From: Litoditis marina
Taxonomy: Eukaryota > Nematoda > Chromadorea > Rhabditida > Rhabditidae
Direction: 5' to 3'
Assembly: GCA_964036275.1 (NCBI GenBank)
Contig: CAXIWQ010000312.1
Coordinates: 97,172-161,171, forward strand
Length of the DNA: 64,000 nucleotides
A program made the translations under genes and the position numbers. Below are positions 29,101-43,800 of this stretch, one piece after another. Within the stretch, counting starts at the first letter, position 1. Each line of letters begins with the position of its first letter. The notes beneath the pieces were generated by a model. It was not told the DNA's origin, made no database searches, and worked only from the letters and a program-made list of their open reading frames with translations.

Positions 29101-29300
29101 TAATACGACAATCTATTATGTGGCGCACAGCCAAAAAATACGAATTAACGCGGTTATTGACTCTTTGCCTTGCAGCTACAGAAAAAAAATCATACGGCTA
29201 TCAAGTCTGTTGCTCCCAGCTACAAAAACCTAATACGACATTATATTCTGTGGCACACAGCCACAAAAGACAAATTAACGCGGTTATTGACTCTTTGCCT
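26200..29300. repeat. 1043-bp (8-monomer) higher-order repeat, three near-identical tandem copies
   Basis: The eight-monomer order repeats at about 26200, 27240 and 28283 with an offset of exactly 1043 bp. Sequences starting at 26301, 27344 and 28387 look identical over most of the unit. Markers include CTGATACGACAATC, GGTTATTGACTCTTTTCC, TTCACACGGCTATCAAATC and CTATTATGTGGCGC. The third copy diverges near 29.2-29.3 kb. Confidence 0.88.
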
Positions 29301-32300
29301 TGCAGCTACAGAAAAAAAAATCATACGGCTATCAAGTCTGTTGCTCCCAGCTACAAAAACCTAATACGACTTTATATTCTGTGGCGCACAGCCACAAAAG
29401 ACAAATTAACGCGGTTATCGACTCTTTGGCTTGCAGCTACAGAAAAAAGTTTACACGGCTATCAAGTCTGTTGCTCCCAGCTACAGAAACCTAATACGAC
29501 AATCTATTCTGTGGCGCACAGCCACAAAATACGAATTAACGCGGTTATTGACTCTTTGCCTTGCAGCTACAGAAAAAAGTTTACACGGCTATCAAGTCTG
29601 TTGCTCCCAGCTACAAAAACCTAATACGACTTTATATTCTGTGGCACACAGCCACAAAAGACAAATTAACGCGGTTATTGACTCTTTGCCTTGCAGCTAC
29701 AGAAAAAAGTTTATACGGCTATCAAGTCTGTTGCTCCCAGCTACAAAAACCTAAGACGACTTTATATTCTGTGGCACACAGCCACAAAAGACAAATTAAC
29801 GCGGTTATTGACTCTTTGCCTTGCAGCTACAGAAAAAAGTTTATACGGCTATCAAGTCTGTTGCTCCCAGCTACAAAAACCTAATACGACTATCTATTCT
29901 GTGGTGCACAACCACAAAGTACGAATTGACGCGGTTATCGACTCTTTGGCTTGCAGCTACAGAAAAAAGCTTATACGGCTATCAAGTGTGTTGCTCCCAG
30001 CTACAAAAACCTTATACGACAATCTATTCTGTGGTGCACAACCACAAAGTACGAATTAACGCTGTTATCGAATCTTTGGCTTGCAGTTACAGAGAACAGT
30101 TCACACGGCTATCAAATCTGTTGCTCCCAGCTACAAAAACTTAATACAACTATCTTTCCTGTGGTGCACAACCAGAAAGTACGAATTAACGCGGTTATTG
30201 ACTCTGTGGCTTGCAGCTACAAAAAAAAGCTTATACGGCTACCAAGTGTGTTGCTCACAGCTACAAGAACCTAAGACGACTATATATTCTGTGGCGCACA
30301 GCCACAAAAAACAAATTAACGCGGTTATTGACTCTTTGCCTTGCAGCTACAGAGAACAGTTCATACGGCTATCAAATCTATTGCTCCCAGCTACAAAAAC
30401 CTAATACGACAATCTATTATGTGGCGCACAGCCAAAAAATACGAATTAACGCGGTTATTGACTCTTTGCCTTGCAGCTACAGAAAAAAAATCATACGGCT
30501 ATCAAGTCTGTTGCTCCCAGCTACAAAAACCTAATACGACTTTATATTCTGTGGCACACAGCCACAAAAGACAAATTAACGCGGTTATTGACTCTTTGCC
30601 TTGCAGCTACAGAAAAAAGCTTATACGGCTATCAAGTGTGTTGCTCCCAGCTACAAAAACCTAATACGACAATCTATTCTGTGGCGCACAGCCACAAAAG
30701 ACAAATTAACGCGGTTATTGACTCTTTGGCTTGCAGCTACAGAAAAAAGTTTACACGGCTATCAAGTCTGTTGCTCCCAGCTACAAAAACCTGATACGAC
30801 AATCTATTCTGTGGCGCACAGCCACAAAATACGAATTAACGCGGTTATTGACTCTTTGCCTTGCAGCTACAGAAAAAAAAATCATACGGCTATCAAGTCT
30901 GTTGCTCCCAGCTACAAAAACCTAATACGACTGAATATTCTGTGGCGCACAGCCACAAAAGACGAATTAACGCGGTTATTGACTCTTTTCCTTGCAGCTA
31001 CAGAAAAAAAGGTTTATACGGCTATCAAGTCTGTTGCTCCCAGCTACAAAAACCTTATACGACAATCTATTCTGTGGTGCACAACCACAAAGTACGAATT
31101 AACGCTGTTATCGAATCTTTGGCTTGCAGTTACAGAGAACAGTTCACACGGCTATCAAATCTGTTGCTCCCAGCTACAAAAACTTAATACAACTATCTTT
31201 CCTGTGGTGCACAACCAGAAAGTACGAATTAACGCGGTTATTGACTCTGTGGCTTGCAGCTACAAAAAAAAGCTTATACGGCTACCAAGTGTGTTGCTCA
31301 CAGCTACAAGAACCTAAGACGACTATATATTCTGTGGCGCACAGCCACAAAAAACAAATTAACGCGGTTATTGACTCTTTGCCTTGCAGCTACAGAGAAC
31401 AGTTCATACGGCTATCAAATCTATTGCTCCCAGCTACAAAAACCTAATACGACAATCTATTATGTGGCGCACAGCCAAAAAATACGAATTAACGCGGTTA
31501 TTGACTCTTTGCCTTGCAGCTACAGAAAAAAAATCATACGGCTATCAAGTCTGTTGCTCCCAGCTACAAAAACCTAATACGACATTATATTCTGTGGCAC
31601 ACAGCCACAAAAGACAAATTAACGCGGTTATTGACTCTTTGCCTTGCAGCTACAGAAAAAAAAATCATACGGCTATCAAGTCTGTTGCTCCCAGCTACAA
31701 AAACCTAATACGACTTTATATTCTGTGGCGCACAGCCACAAAAGACAAATTAACGCGGTTATCGACTCTTTGGCTTGCAGCTACAGAAAAAAGTTTACAC
31801 GGCTATCAAGTCTGTTGCTCCCAGCTACAGAAACCTAATACGACAATCTATTCTGTGGCGCACAGCCACAAAATACGAATTAACGCGGTTATTGACTCTT
31901 TGCCTTGCAGCTACAGAAAAAAGTTTACACGGCTATCAAGTCTGTTGCTCCCAGCTACAAAAACCTAATACGACTTTATATTCTGTGGCACACAGCCACA
32001 AAAGACAAATTAACGCGGTTATTGACTCTTTGCCTTGCAGCTACAGAAAAAAGTTTATACGGCTATCAAGTCTGTTGCTCCCAGCTACAAAAACCTAAGA
32101 CGACTTTATATTCTGTGGCACACAGCCACAAAAGACAAATTAACGCGGTTATTGACTCTTTGCCTTGCAGCTACAGAAAAAAGTTTATACGGCTATCAAG
32201 TCTGTTGCTCCCAGCTACAAAAACCTAATACGACTATCTATTCTGTGGTGCACAACCACAAAGTACGAATTGACGCGGTTATCGACTCTTTGGCTTGCAG

Positions 32301-32339
32301 CTACAGAAAAAAGCTTATACGGCTATCAAGTGTGTTGCT
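27652..32339. repeat. 2344-bp (18-monomer) higher-order repeat, two tandem copies
   Basis: About 27652-29995 is repeated at about 29996-32339 with a constant offset of 2344 bp. The copy includes the rare GACATTATATTCTG variant (about 29237 and 31581), CTACAGAAACC (about 29480 and 31824) and the run with CTAAGACGACTTTATATTC (about 29751 and 32095). It contains more than one of the 1043-bp units, so a later, larger exchange duplicated a block that already had 8-monomer periodicity. Confidence 0.88.
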
Positions 32340-33909
32340 CCCAGCTACAAAAACCTAATACGACAATCTATTCTGTGGCGCACAGCCACAAAAGACAAAT
32401 TAACGCGGTTATTGACTCTTTGGCTTGCAGCTACAGAAAAAAGTTTACACGGCTATCAAGTCTGTTGCTCCCAGCTACAAAAAGCTGATACGACAATCTA
32501 TTCTGTGGCGCACAGCCACAAAATACGAATTAACGCGGTTATTGACTCTTTGCCTTGCAGCTACAGAAAAAAAAATCATACGGCTATCAAGTCTGTTGCT
32601 CCCAGCTACAAAAACCTAATACGACTGAATATTCTGTGGCGCACAGCCACAAAAGACGAATTAACGCGGTTATTGACTCTTTTCCTTGCAGCTACAGAAA
32701 AAAAGGTTTATACGGCTATCAAGTCTGTTGCTCCCAGCTACAAAAACCTTATACGACAATCTATTCTGTGGTGCACAACCACAAAGTACGAATTAACGCT
32801 GTTATCGAATCTTTGGCTTGCAGTTACAGAGAACAGTTCACACGGCTATCAAATCTGTTGCTCCCAGCTACAAAAACTTAATACAACTATCTTTCCTGTG
32901 GTGCACAACCAGAAAGTACGAATTAACGCGGTTATTGACTCTGTGGCTTGCAGCTACAAAAAAAAGCTTATACGGCTACCAAGTGTGTTGCTCACAGCTA
33001 CAAGAACCTAAGACGACTATATATTCTGTGGCGCACAGCCACAAAAAACAAATTAACGCGGTTATTGACTCTTTGCCTTGCAGCTACAGAGAACAGTTCA
33101 TACGGCTATCAAATCTATTGATCCCAGCTACAAAAACCTAATACGACAATCTATTATGTGGCGCACAGCCAAAAAATACGAATTAACGCGGTTATTGACT
33201 CTTTGCCTTGCAGCTACAGAAAAAAGTTTATACGGCTATCAAGTCTGTTGCTCCCAGCTACAAAAACCTAATACGACTTTATATTCTGTGGCACACAGCC
33301 ACAAAAGACAAATTAACGCGGTTATTGACTCTTTGCCTTGCAGCTACAGAAAAAAGTTTATACGGCTATCAAGTCTGTTGCTCCCAGCTACAAAAACCTA
33401 ATACGACTATCTATTCTGTGGCGCACAGCCACGAAATATGAATTAACGCGGTTATCGACTCTTTGGCTTGCAGCTACAGAAAAAAGTTTACACGGCTATC
33501 AAGTCTGTTGCTCCCAGCTACAAAAACCTAATACGACTATCTATTCTGTGGCACACAGCCACAAAAGACAAATTAACGCGGTTATTGACTCTTTGCCTTG
33601 CAGCTACAGAAAAACGTTTACACGGCTATCAAGTCTGTTGCTCCCAGCTACAAAAACCTAATACGACTTTATATTCTGTGGCACACAGCCACAAAAGACA
33701 AATTAACGCGGTTATTGACTCTTTGCCTTGCAGCTACAGAAAAAAGTTTATACGGCTATCAAGTCTGTTGCTCCCAGCTACAAAAACCTAATACTACTAT
33801 CTATTCTGTGGCGCACAGCCACAAAATATGAATTAACGCGGTTATCGACTCTTTGGCTTGCAGCTACAGAAAAAAGTTTACACGGCTATCAAGTCTGTTG
33901 CTCCCAGCT

Positions 33910-36900
33910 ACAAAAACCTAATACGACAATCTATTCTGTGGCGCACAGCCACAAAATACGAATTAACGCGGTTATTGACTCTTTGCCTTGCAGCTACAGA
34001 AAAAAAAATCATACGGCTATCAAGTCTGTTGCTCCCAGCTACAAAAACCTAATACGACTGAATATTCTGTGGCGCACAGCCACAAAAGACGAATTAACGC
34101 GGTTATTGACTCTTTTCCTTGCAGCTACAGAAAAAAAGGTTTATACGGCTATCAAGTATGTTGCTCCCAGCTACAAGAAAGTAATACGACTATCTATTCT
34201 GTGGCGCACAGCCACGAAATACGAATTTACGCGGTTATCGACTCTTTGGCTTGCAGTCACAGAGAACAGTCCATACGGCTATCAAGGCTGTTGCTCCCAG
34301 CTACAAAAACCTAATACGACAATATATTCTGAGGCGCACAGCCACAAAAGACAAATTAACGCGGTTATTGACTCTTTGGCTTGCAGCTACAGAAAAAAGT
34401 TTACACGGCTATCAAGTCTGTTGCTCCCAGCTACAAAAACCTGATACGACAATCTATTCTGTGGCGCACAGCCACAAAATACGAATTAACGCGGTTATTG
34501 ACTCTTTGCCTTGCAGCTACAGAAAAAAAATCATACGGCTATCAAGTCTGTTGCTCCCAGCTACAAAAACCTAATACGACTTTATATTCTGTGGCACACA
34601 GCCACAAAAGACAAATTAACGCGGTTATTGACTCTTTGCCTTGCAGCTACAGAAAAAAGTTTATACGGCTATCAAGTCTGTTGCTCCCAGCTACAAAAAC
34701 CTAATACGACTTTATATTCTGTGGCACACAACCAGAAAGTACGAATTAACGCGGTTATTGACTCTGTGGCTTGCAGCTACAAAAAAAAGCTTATACGGCT
34801 ACCAAGTGTGTTGCTCACAGCTACAAGAACCTAAGACGACTATATATTCTGTGGCGCACAGCCACAAAAAACAAATTAACGCGGTTATTGACTCTTTGCC
34901 TTGCAGCTACAGAGAACAGTTCATACGGCTATCAAATCTATTGCTCCCAGCTACAAAAACCTAATACGACTATCTATTCTGTGGCGCACAGCCACGAAAT
35001 ACGAATTAACGCGGTTATTGACTCTTTGCCTTGCAGCTACAGAAAAAAGTTTACACGGCTATCAAGTCTGTTGCTCCCAGCTACAAAAACCTAATACGAC
35101 TTTATATTCTGTGGCACCCAGCCACAAAAGACAAATTAACGCGGTTATTGACTCTTTGCCTTGCAGCTACAGAAAAAAGTTTATACGGCTATCAAGTCTG
35201 TTGCTCCCAGCTACAAAAACCTAATACGACTTTATATTCTGTGGCACACAACCAGAAAGTACGAATTAACGCGGTTATTGACTCTGTGGCTTGCAGCTAC
35301 AAAAAAAAGCTTATACGGCTACCAAGTGTGTTGCTCACAGCTACAAGAACCTAAGACGACTATATATTCTGTGGCGCACAGCCACAAAAAACAAATTAAC
35401 GCGGTTATTGACTCTTTGCCTTGCAGCTACAGAGAACAGTTCATACGGCTATCAAATCTATTGCTCCCAGCTACAAAAACCTAATACGACAATCTATTCT
35501 GTGGCGCACAGCCACAAAATACGAATTAACGCGGTTATTGACTCTTTGCCTTGCAGCTACAGAAAAAAAAATCATACGGCTATCAAGTCTGTTGCTCCCA
35601 GCTACAAAAACCTAATACGACTGAATATTCTGTGGCGCACAGCCACAAAAGACGAATTAACGCGGTTATTGACTCTTTTCCTTGCAGCTACAGAAAAAAA
35701 GGTTTATACGGCTATCAAGTATGTTGCTCCCAGCTACAAGAAAGTAATACGACTATCTATTCTGTGGCGCACAGCCACGAAATACGAATTTACGCGGTTA
35801 TCGACTCTTTGGCTTGCAGTCACAGAGAACAGTCCATACGGCTATCAAGGCTGTTGCTCCCAGCTACAAAAACCTAATACGACAATATATTCTGAGGCGC
35901 ACAGCCACAAAAGACAAATTAACGCGGTTATTGACTCTTTGGCTTGCAGCTACAGAAAAAAGTTTACACGGCTATCAAGTCTGTTGCTCCCAGCTACAAA
36001 AACCTGATACGACAATCTATTCTGTGGCGCACAGCCACAAAATACGAATTAACGCGGTTATTGACTCTTTGCCTTGCAGCTACAGAAAAAAAAATCATAC
36101 GGCTATCAAGTCTGTTGCTCCCAGCTACAAAAACCTAATACGACTTTATATTCTGTGGCACACAGCCACAAAAGACAAATTAACGCGGTTATTGACTCTT
36201 TGCCTTGCAGCTACAGAAAAAAGTTTATACGGCTATCAAGTCTGTTGCTCCCAGCTACAAAAACCTAATACGACTTTATATTCTGTGGCACACAACCAGA
36301 AAGTACGAATTAACGCGGTTATTGACTCTGTGGCTTGCAGCTACAAAAAAAAGCTTATACGGCTACCAAGTGTGTTGCTCACAGCTACAAGAACCTAAGA
36401 CGACTATATATTCTGTGGCGCACAGCCACAAAAAACAAATTAACGCGGTTATTGACTCTTTGCCTTGCAGCTACAGAGAACAGTTCATACGGCTATCAAA
36501 TCTATTGCTCCCAGCTACAAAAACCTAATACGACTATCTATTCTGTGGCGCACAGCCACGAAATACGAATTAACGCGGTTATTGACTCTTTGCCTTGCAG
36601 CTACAGAAAAAAGTTTACACGGCTATCAAGTCTGTTGCTCCCAGCTACAAAAACCTAATACGACTTTATATTCTGTGGCACCCAGCCACAAAAGACAAAT
36701 TAACGCGGTTATTGACTCTTTGCCTTGCAGCTACAGAAAAAAGTTTATACGGCTATCAAGTCTGTTGCTCCCAGCTACAAAAACCTAATACGACTTTATA
36801 TTCTGTGGCACACAACCAGAAAGTACGAATTAACGCGGTTATTGACTCTGTGGCTTGCAGCTACAAAAAAAAGCTTATACGGCTACCAAGTGTGTTGCTC

Positions 36901-37045
36901 ACAGCTACAAGAACCTAAGACGACTATATATTCTGTGGCGCACAGCCACAAAAAACAAATTAACGCGGTTATTGACTCTTTGCCTTGCAGCTACAGAGAA
37001 CAGTTCATACGGCTATCAAATCTATTGCTCCCAGCTACAAAAACC
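33910..37045. repeat. 1563-bp (12-monomer) repeat containing a 520-bp (4-monomer) repeat
   Basis: About 33910-35470 recurs from about 35473 with offset 1563-1564 bp, including the unusual CTGAGGCGCACAGCC (about 34328 and 35891) and GGCACCCAGCC (about 35113 and 36677). Within each copy a four-monomer block repeats at 520 bp (about 34641 to 35161, and 36205 to 36725). The 520-bp unit contains the hybrid dyad TGTGGCACACAACCAGA. Confidence 0.83.
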
Positions 37046-38799
37046 TAATACGACAATCTATTATGTGGCGCACAGCCAAAAAATACGAATTAACGCGGTT
37101 ATTGACTCTTTGCCTTGCAGCTACAGAAAAAAAATCATACGGCTATCAAGTCTGTTGCTCCCAGCTACAAAAACCTAATACGACTTTATATTCTGTGGCA
37201 CACAGCCACAAAAGACAAATTAACGCGGTTATTGACTCTTTGCCTTGCAGCTACAGAAAAAAGTTTATACGGCTATCAAGTCTGTTGCTCCCAGCTACAA
37301 AAACCTAATACGACTATCTATTCTGTGGCGCACAGCCACGAAATATGAATTAACGCGGTTATCGACTCTTTGGCTTGCAGCTACAGAAAAAAGTTTACAC
37401 GGCTATCAAGTCTGTTGCTCCCAGCTACAAAAACCTAATACGACAATCTATTCTGTGGCGCACAGCCACAAAATACGAATTAACGCGGTTATTGACTCTT
37501 TGCCTTGCAGCTACAGAAAAAAGTTTACACGGCTATCAAGTCTGTTGCTCCCAGCTACAAAAACCTAATACGACTTTATATTCTGTGGCACACAGCCACA
37601 AAAGACAAATTAACGCGGTTATTGACTCTTTGCCTTGCAGCTACAGAAAAAAGTTTATACGGCTATCAAGTCTGTTGCTCCCAGCTACAAAAACCTAATA
37701 CGACTTTATATTCTGTGGCACACAGCCACAAAAGACAAATTAACGCGGTTATTGACTCTTTGCCTTGCAGCTACAGAAAAAAGTTTATACGGCTATCAAG
37801 TCTGTTGCTCCCAGCTACAAAAACCTAATACGACTATCTTTTCTGTGGCGCACAGCCACGAAATATGAATTAACGCGGTTATCGACTCTTTGACTTGCAG
37901 CTACAGAAAAAAGTTTACACGGCTATCAAGTCTGTTGCTCCCAGCTACAAAAACCTAATACGACAATCTATTCTGTGGCGCACAGCCACAAAATACGAAT
38001 TAACGCGGTTATTGACTCTTTGCCTTGCAGCTACAGAAAAAAAAATCATACGGCTATCAAGTCTGTTGCTCCCAGCTACAAAAACCTAATACGACTGAAT
38101 ATTCTGTGGCGCACAGCCACAAAAGACGAATTAACGCGGTTATTGACTCTTTTCCTTGCAGCTACAGAAAAAAAGGTTTATACGGCTATCAAGTATGTTG
38201 CTCCCAGCTACAAGAAAGTAATACGACTATCTATTCTGTGGCGCACAGCCACGAAATACGAATTTACGCGGTTATCGACTCTTTGGCTTGCAGTCACAGA
38301 GAACAGTCCATACGGCTATCAAGGCTGTTGCTCCCAGCTACAAAAACCTAATACGACAATATATTCTGTGGCGCACAGCCACAAAAGACAAATTAACGCG
38401 GTTATTGACTCTTTGGCTTGCAGCTACAGAAAAAAGTTTACACGGCTATCAAGTCTGTTGCTCCCAGCTACAAAAACCTGATACGACAATCTATTCTGTG
38501 GCGCACAGCCACAAAATACGAATTAACGCGGTTATTGACTCTTTGCCTTGCAGCTACAGAAAAAAAAATCATACGGCTATCAAGTCTGTTGCTCCCAGCT
38601 ACAAAAACCTAATACGACTTTATATTCTGTGGCGCACAGCCACAAAAGACAAATTAACGCGGTTATTGACTCTTTGCCTTGTAGCTACAGAAAAAAGTTT
38701 ATACGGCTATCAAGTCTGTTGCTCCCAGCTACAAAAACCTAATACGACTATCTATTCTGTGGCGCACAGCCACGAAATATGAATTAACGCGGTTATCGA

Positions 38800-40240
38800 C
38801 TCTTTGGCTTGCAGCTACAGAAAAAAGTTTACACGGCTATCAAGTCTGTTGCTCCCAGCTACAAAAACCTGATACGACAATCTATTCTGTGGCGCACAGC
38901 CACAAAATACGAATTAACGCGGTTATTGACTCTTTGCCTTGCAGCTACAGAAAAAAAAATCATACGGCTATCAAGTCTGTTGCTCCCAGCTACAAAAACC
39001 TAATACGACTTTATATTCTGTGGCGCACAGCCACAAAAGACAAATTAACGCGGTTATTGACTCTTTGCCTTGCAGCTACAGAAAAAAGTTTATACGGCTA
39101 TCAAGTCTGTTGCTCCCAGCTACAAAAACCTAATACGACTATCTATTCTGTGGCGCACAGCCACGAAATATGAATTAACGCGGTTATCGACTCTTTGGCT
39201 TGCAGCTACAGAAAAAAGTTTACACGGCTATCAAGTCTGTTGCTCCCAGCTACAAAAACCTAATACGACTATCTATTCTGTGGCGCACAGCCACGAAATA
39301 TGAATTAACGCGGTTATCGACTCTTTGCCTTGCAGCTACAGAAAAAAGGTTTATACGGATATCAAGTCTGTTGCTCCCAGCTACAAGAAAGTAATACGAC
39401 TATCTATTCTGTGGCGCACAGCCACGAAATACGAATTAACGCGGTTATTGACTCTTTGCCTTGCAGCTACAGAAAAAAAAATCATACGGCTATCAAGTCT
39501 GTTGCTCCCAGCTACAAAAACCTAATACGACTATCTATTCTGTGGCGCACAGCCACGAAATATGAATTAACGCGGTTATCGACTCTTTGGCTTGCAGCTA
39601 CAGAAAAAAAGTTTACACGGCTATCAAGTCTGTTGCTCCCAGCTACAAAAACCTAAACGACAATCTATTCTGTGGCGCACAGCCACAAAATACGAATTAA
39701 CGCGGTTATTGACTCTTTGCCTTGCAGCTACAGAAAAAAAATCATACGGCTATCAAGTCTGTTGCTCCCAGCTACAAAAACCTAATACGGCTGAATATTC
39801 TGTGGCGCACAGCCACAAAAGACGAATTAACGCGGTTACTGACTCTTTTCCTTGCAGCTACAGAAAAACAAGGTTTATACGGCTATCAAGTCTGTTGCTC
39901 CCAGCTACAAGAAAGTAATACGACTATCTATTCTGTGGCGCACAGCCACGAAATACGAATTTACGCGGTTATCGACTCTTTGGCTTGCAGTTACAGAGAA
40001 CAGTTCATACGGCTATCAAGGCTGTTGCTCCCAGCTACAAAAACCTAATACGACAATCTATTCTGTGGCGCACAGCCACAAAATACGAATTAACGCTGTT
40101 ATCGACTCTTTGGCTTGCAGTTACAGAGAACAGTTCATACGGCTATCAAATCTGTTGCTCCCAGCTACAAAAACTTAATACAACTATCTTTTCTGTGGTG
40201 CACAACCACAAAGTACGAATTAACGCGGTTATTGACTCAT
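38800..40240. repeat. Dispersed higher-order duplication, first copy (offset 4556 bp)
   Basis: The monomer order from about 38.8 to 40.2 kb recurs at about 43.36-44.80 kb, offset 4556 bp (35 monomers). Rare markers shared by both copies are CAGAAAAACAAGG (about 39860 and 44416), CCTAAACGACAATC and CAAGGCTGTTGC. The DNA between the copies is the same satellite with other variant orders. Confidence 0.8.
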
Positions 40241-40889
40241 TGGCTTGCAGCTACAGAAAAAAGTTTACACGGCTATCAAGTCTGTTGCTCCCAGCTACAA
40301 AAACCTAATACGACTTTATATTATGTGGCGCACAGCCACAAAAGACAAATTAACGCGGTTATTGACTCTTTGCCTTGCAGCTACAGAAAAAAGTTTATAC
40401 GGCTATCAAGTCTGTTGCTCCCAGCTACAAAAACCTAATACGACTATCTATTCTGTGGCGCACAGCCACAAAATACGAATTAACGCTGTTATCGACTCTT
40501 TGGCTTGCAGTTACAGAGAACAGTTCATACGGCTATCAAATCTGTTGCTCCCAGCTACAAAAACTTAATACAACTATCTTTTCTGTGGTGCACAACCACA
40601 AAGTACGAATTAACGCGGTTATTGACTCATTGGCTTGCAGCTACAGAAAAAAGTTTACACGGCTATCAAGTCTGTTGCTCCCAGCTACAAAAACCTAATA
40701 CGACTTTATATTCTGTGGCGCACAGCCACAAAAGACAAATTAACGCGGTTATTGACTCTTTGCCTTGCAGCTACAGAAAAAAGTTTATACGGCTATCAAG
40801 TTTGTTGCTCCCAGCTACAAAAACCTAATACGACTATCTATTCTGTGGCGCACAGCCACAAAATACGAATTAACGCTGTTGTCGACTCT

Positions 40890-43800
40890 TTGGCTTGCAG
40901 TTACAGAGAACAGTTCATACGGCTATCAAATCTGTTGCTCCCAGCTACAAAAACTTAATACAACTATCTTTTCTGTGGTGCACAACCACAAAGTACAAAT
41001 TAACGCGGTTATTGACTCATTGGCTTGCAGCTACAGAAAAAAGTTTACACGGCTATCAAGTCTGTTGCTCCCAGCTACAAAAACCTAATACGACTTTATA
41101 TTCTGTGGCGCACAGCCACAAAAGACAAATTAAACGCGGTTATTGACTCTTTGCCTTGCAGCTACAGAAAAAAGTTTATACGGCTATCAAGTCTGTTGCT
41201 CCCAGCTACAAAAACCTAATACGACTATCTATTCTGTGGCGCACAGCCACGAAATATGAATTAACGCGGTTATCGACTCTTTGGCTTGCAGCTACAGAAA
41301 AAAGTTTACACGGCTATCAAGTCTGTTGCTCCCAGCTACAAAAACCTAATACGACTATCTATTCTGTGGCGCACAGCCACGAAATATGAATTAACGCGGT
41401 TATCGACTCTTTGCCTTGCAGCTACAGAAAAAGGTTTATACGGATATCAAGTCTGTTGCTCCCAGCTACAATAAAGTAATACGACTATCTATTCTGTGGC
41501 GCACAGCCACGAAATACGAATTAACGCGGTTATTGACTCTTTGCCTTGCAGCTACAGAAAAAAAATCATACGGCTATCAAGTCTGTTGCTCCCAGCTACA
41601 AAAACCTAATACGACTTTATATTCTGTGGCGCACAGCCACAAAAGACAAATTAACGCGGTTATTGACTCTTTGCCTTGCAGCTACAGAAAAAAGTTTATA
41701 CGGCTATCAAGTCTGTTGCTCCCAGCTACAAAAACCTAATACGACTATCTATTCTGTGGCGCACAGCCACAAAATACGAATTAACGCGGTTATCGACTCT
41801 TTGGCTTGCAGTTACAGAGAACAGTTCATACGGCTATCAAATCTGTTGCTCCCAGCTACAAAAACTTAATACAACTATCTTTTCTGTGGTGCACAACCAC
41901 AAAGTACGAATTAACGCGGTTATTGACTCATTGGCTTGCAGCTACAGAAAAAAGTTTACACGGCTATCAAGTCTGTTGCTCCCAGCTACAAAAACCTAAT
42001 ACGACTTTATATTCTGTGGCGCACAGCCACAAAAGACAAATTAACGCGGTTATCGACTCTTTGGCTTGCAGTTACAGAGAACAGTTCATACGGCTATCAA
42101 ATCTGTTGCTCCCAGCTACAAAAACTTAATACAACTATCTTTTCTGTGGTGCACAACCACAAAGTACGAATTAACGCGGTTATTGACTCATTGGCTTGCA
42201 GCTACAGAAAAAAGTTTACACGGCTATCAAGTCTGTTGCTCCCAGCTACAAAAACCTAATACGACTTTATATTCTGTGGCGCACAGCCACAAAAGACAAA
42301 TTAAACGCGGTTATTGACTCTTTGCCTTGCAGCTACAGAAAAAAGTTTATACGGCTATCAAGTCTGTTGCTCCCAGCTACAAAAACCTAATACGACTATC
42401 TATTCTGTGGCGCACAGCCACGAAATATGAATTAACGCGGTTATCGACTCTTTGGCTTGCAGCTACAGAAAAAAGTTTACACGGCTATCAAGTCTGTTGC
42501 TCCCAGCTACAAAAACCTAATACGACTATCTATTCTGTGGCGCACAGCCACGAAATATGAATTAACGCGGTTATCGACTCTTTGCCTTGCAGCTACAGAA
42601 AAAGGTTTATACGGATATCAAGTCTGTTGCTCCCAGCTACAAGAAAGTAATACGACTATCTATTCTGTGGCGCACAGCCACGAAATACGAATTAACGCGG
42701 TTATTGACTCTTTGCCTTGCAGCTACAGAAAAAAAAATCATACGGCTATCAAGTCTGTTGCTCCCAGCTACAAAAACCTAATACGACTTTATATTCTGTG
42801 GCGCACAGCCACAAAAGACAAATTAACGCGGTTATCGACTCTTGGCTTGCAGCTACAGAAAAAAGTTTACACGGCTATCAAGTCTGTTGCTCCCAGCTAC
42901 AAAAACCTTATACGACAATCTATTCTGTGGTGCACAACCACAAAGTACGAATTGACGCTGTTATCGAATCTTTGGCTTACAGTTACAGAGAACAGTTCAT
43001 AAGGCTATCAAATCTGTTGCTCCAGCTACAAAAACTTAATACAACTATCTTTTCTGTGGTGCACAACCAGAAAGTACGAATTAACGCGGTTATTGACTCT
43101 GTGGCTTGCAGCTACAAAAAAAGCTTATACGGCTACCAAGTGTGTTGCTCACAGCTACAAGAACCTAAGACGACTTTATATTCTGTGGCGCACAGCCACA
43201 AAAGACAAATTAACGCGGTTATTGACTCTTTGCCTTGCAGCTACAGAAAAAAGTTTATACGGCTATCAAGTCTGTTGCTCCCAGCTACAAAAACCTAATA
43301 CGACTATCTATTCTGTGGCGCACAGCCACGAAATATGAATTAACGCGGTTATCGACTCTTTGGCTTGCAGCTACAGAAAAAAGTTTACACGGCTATCAAG
43401 TCTGTTGCTCCCAGCTACAAAAACCTGATACGACAATCTATTCTGTGGCGCACAGCCACAAAATACGAATTAACGCGGTTATTGACTCTTTGCCTTGCAG
43501 CTACAGAAAAAAAAATCATACGGCTATCAAGTCTGTTGCTCCCAGCTACAAAAACCTAATACGACTTTATATTCTGTGGCGCACAGCCACAAAAGACAAA
43601 TTAACGCGGTTATTGACTCTTTGCCTTGCAGCTACAGAAAAAAGTTTATACGGCTATCAAGTCTGTTGCTCCCAGCTACAAAAACCTAATACGACTATCT
43701 ATTCTGTGGCGCACAGCCACGAAATATGAATTAACGCGGTTATCGACTCTTTGGCTTGCAGCTACAGAAAAAAGTTTACACGGCTATCAAGTCTGTTGCT

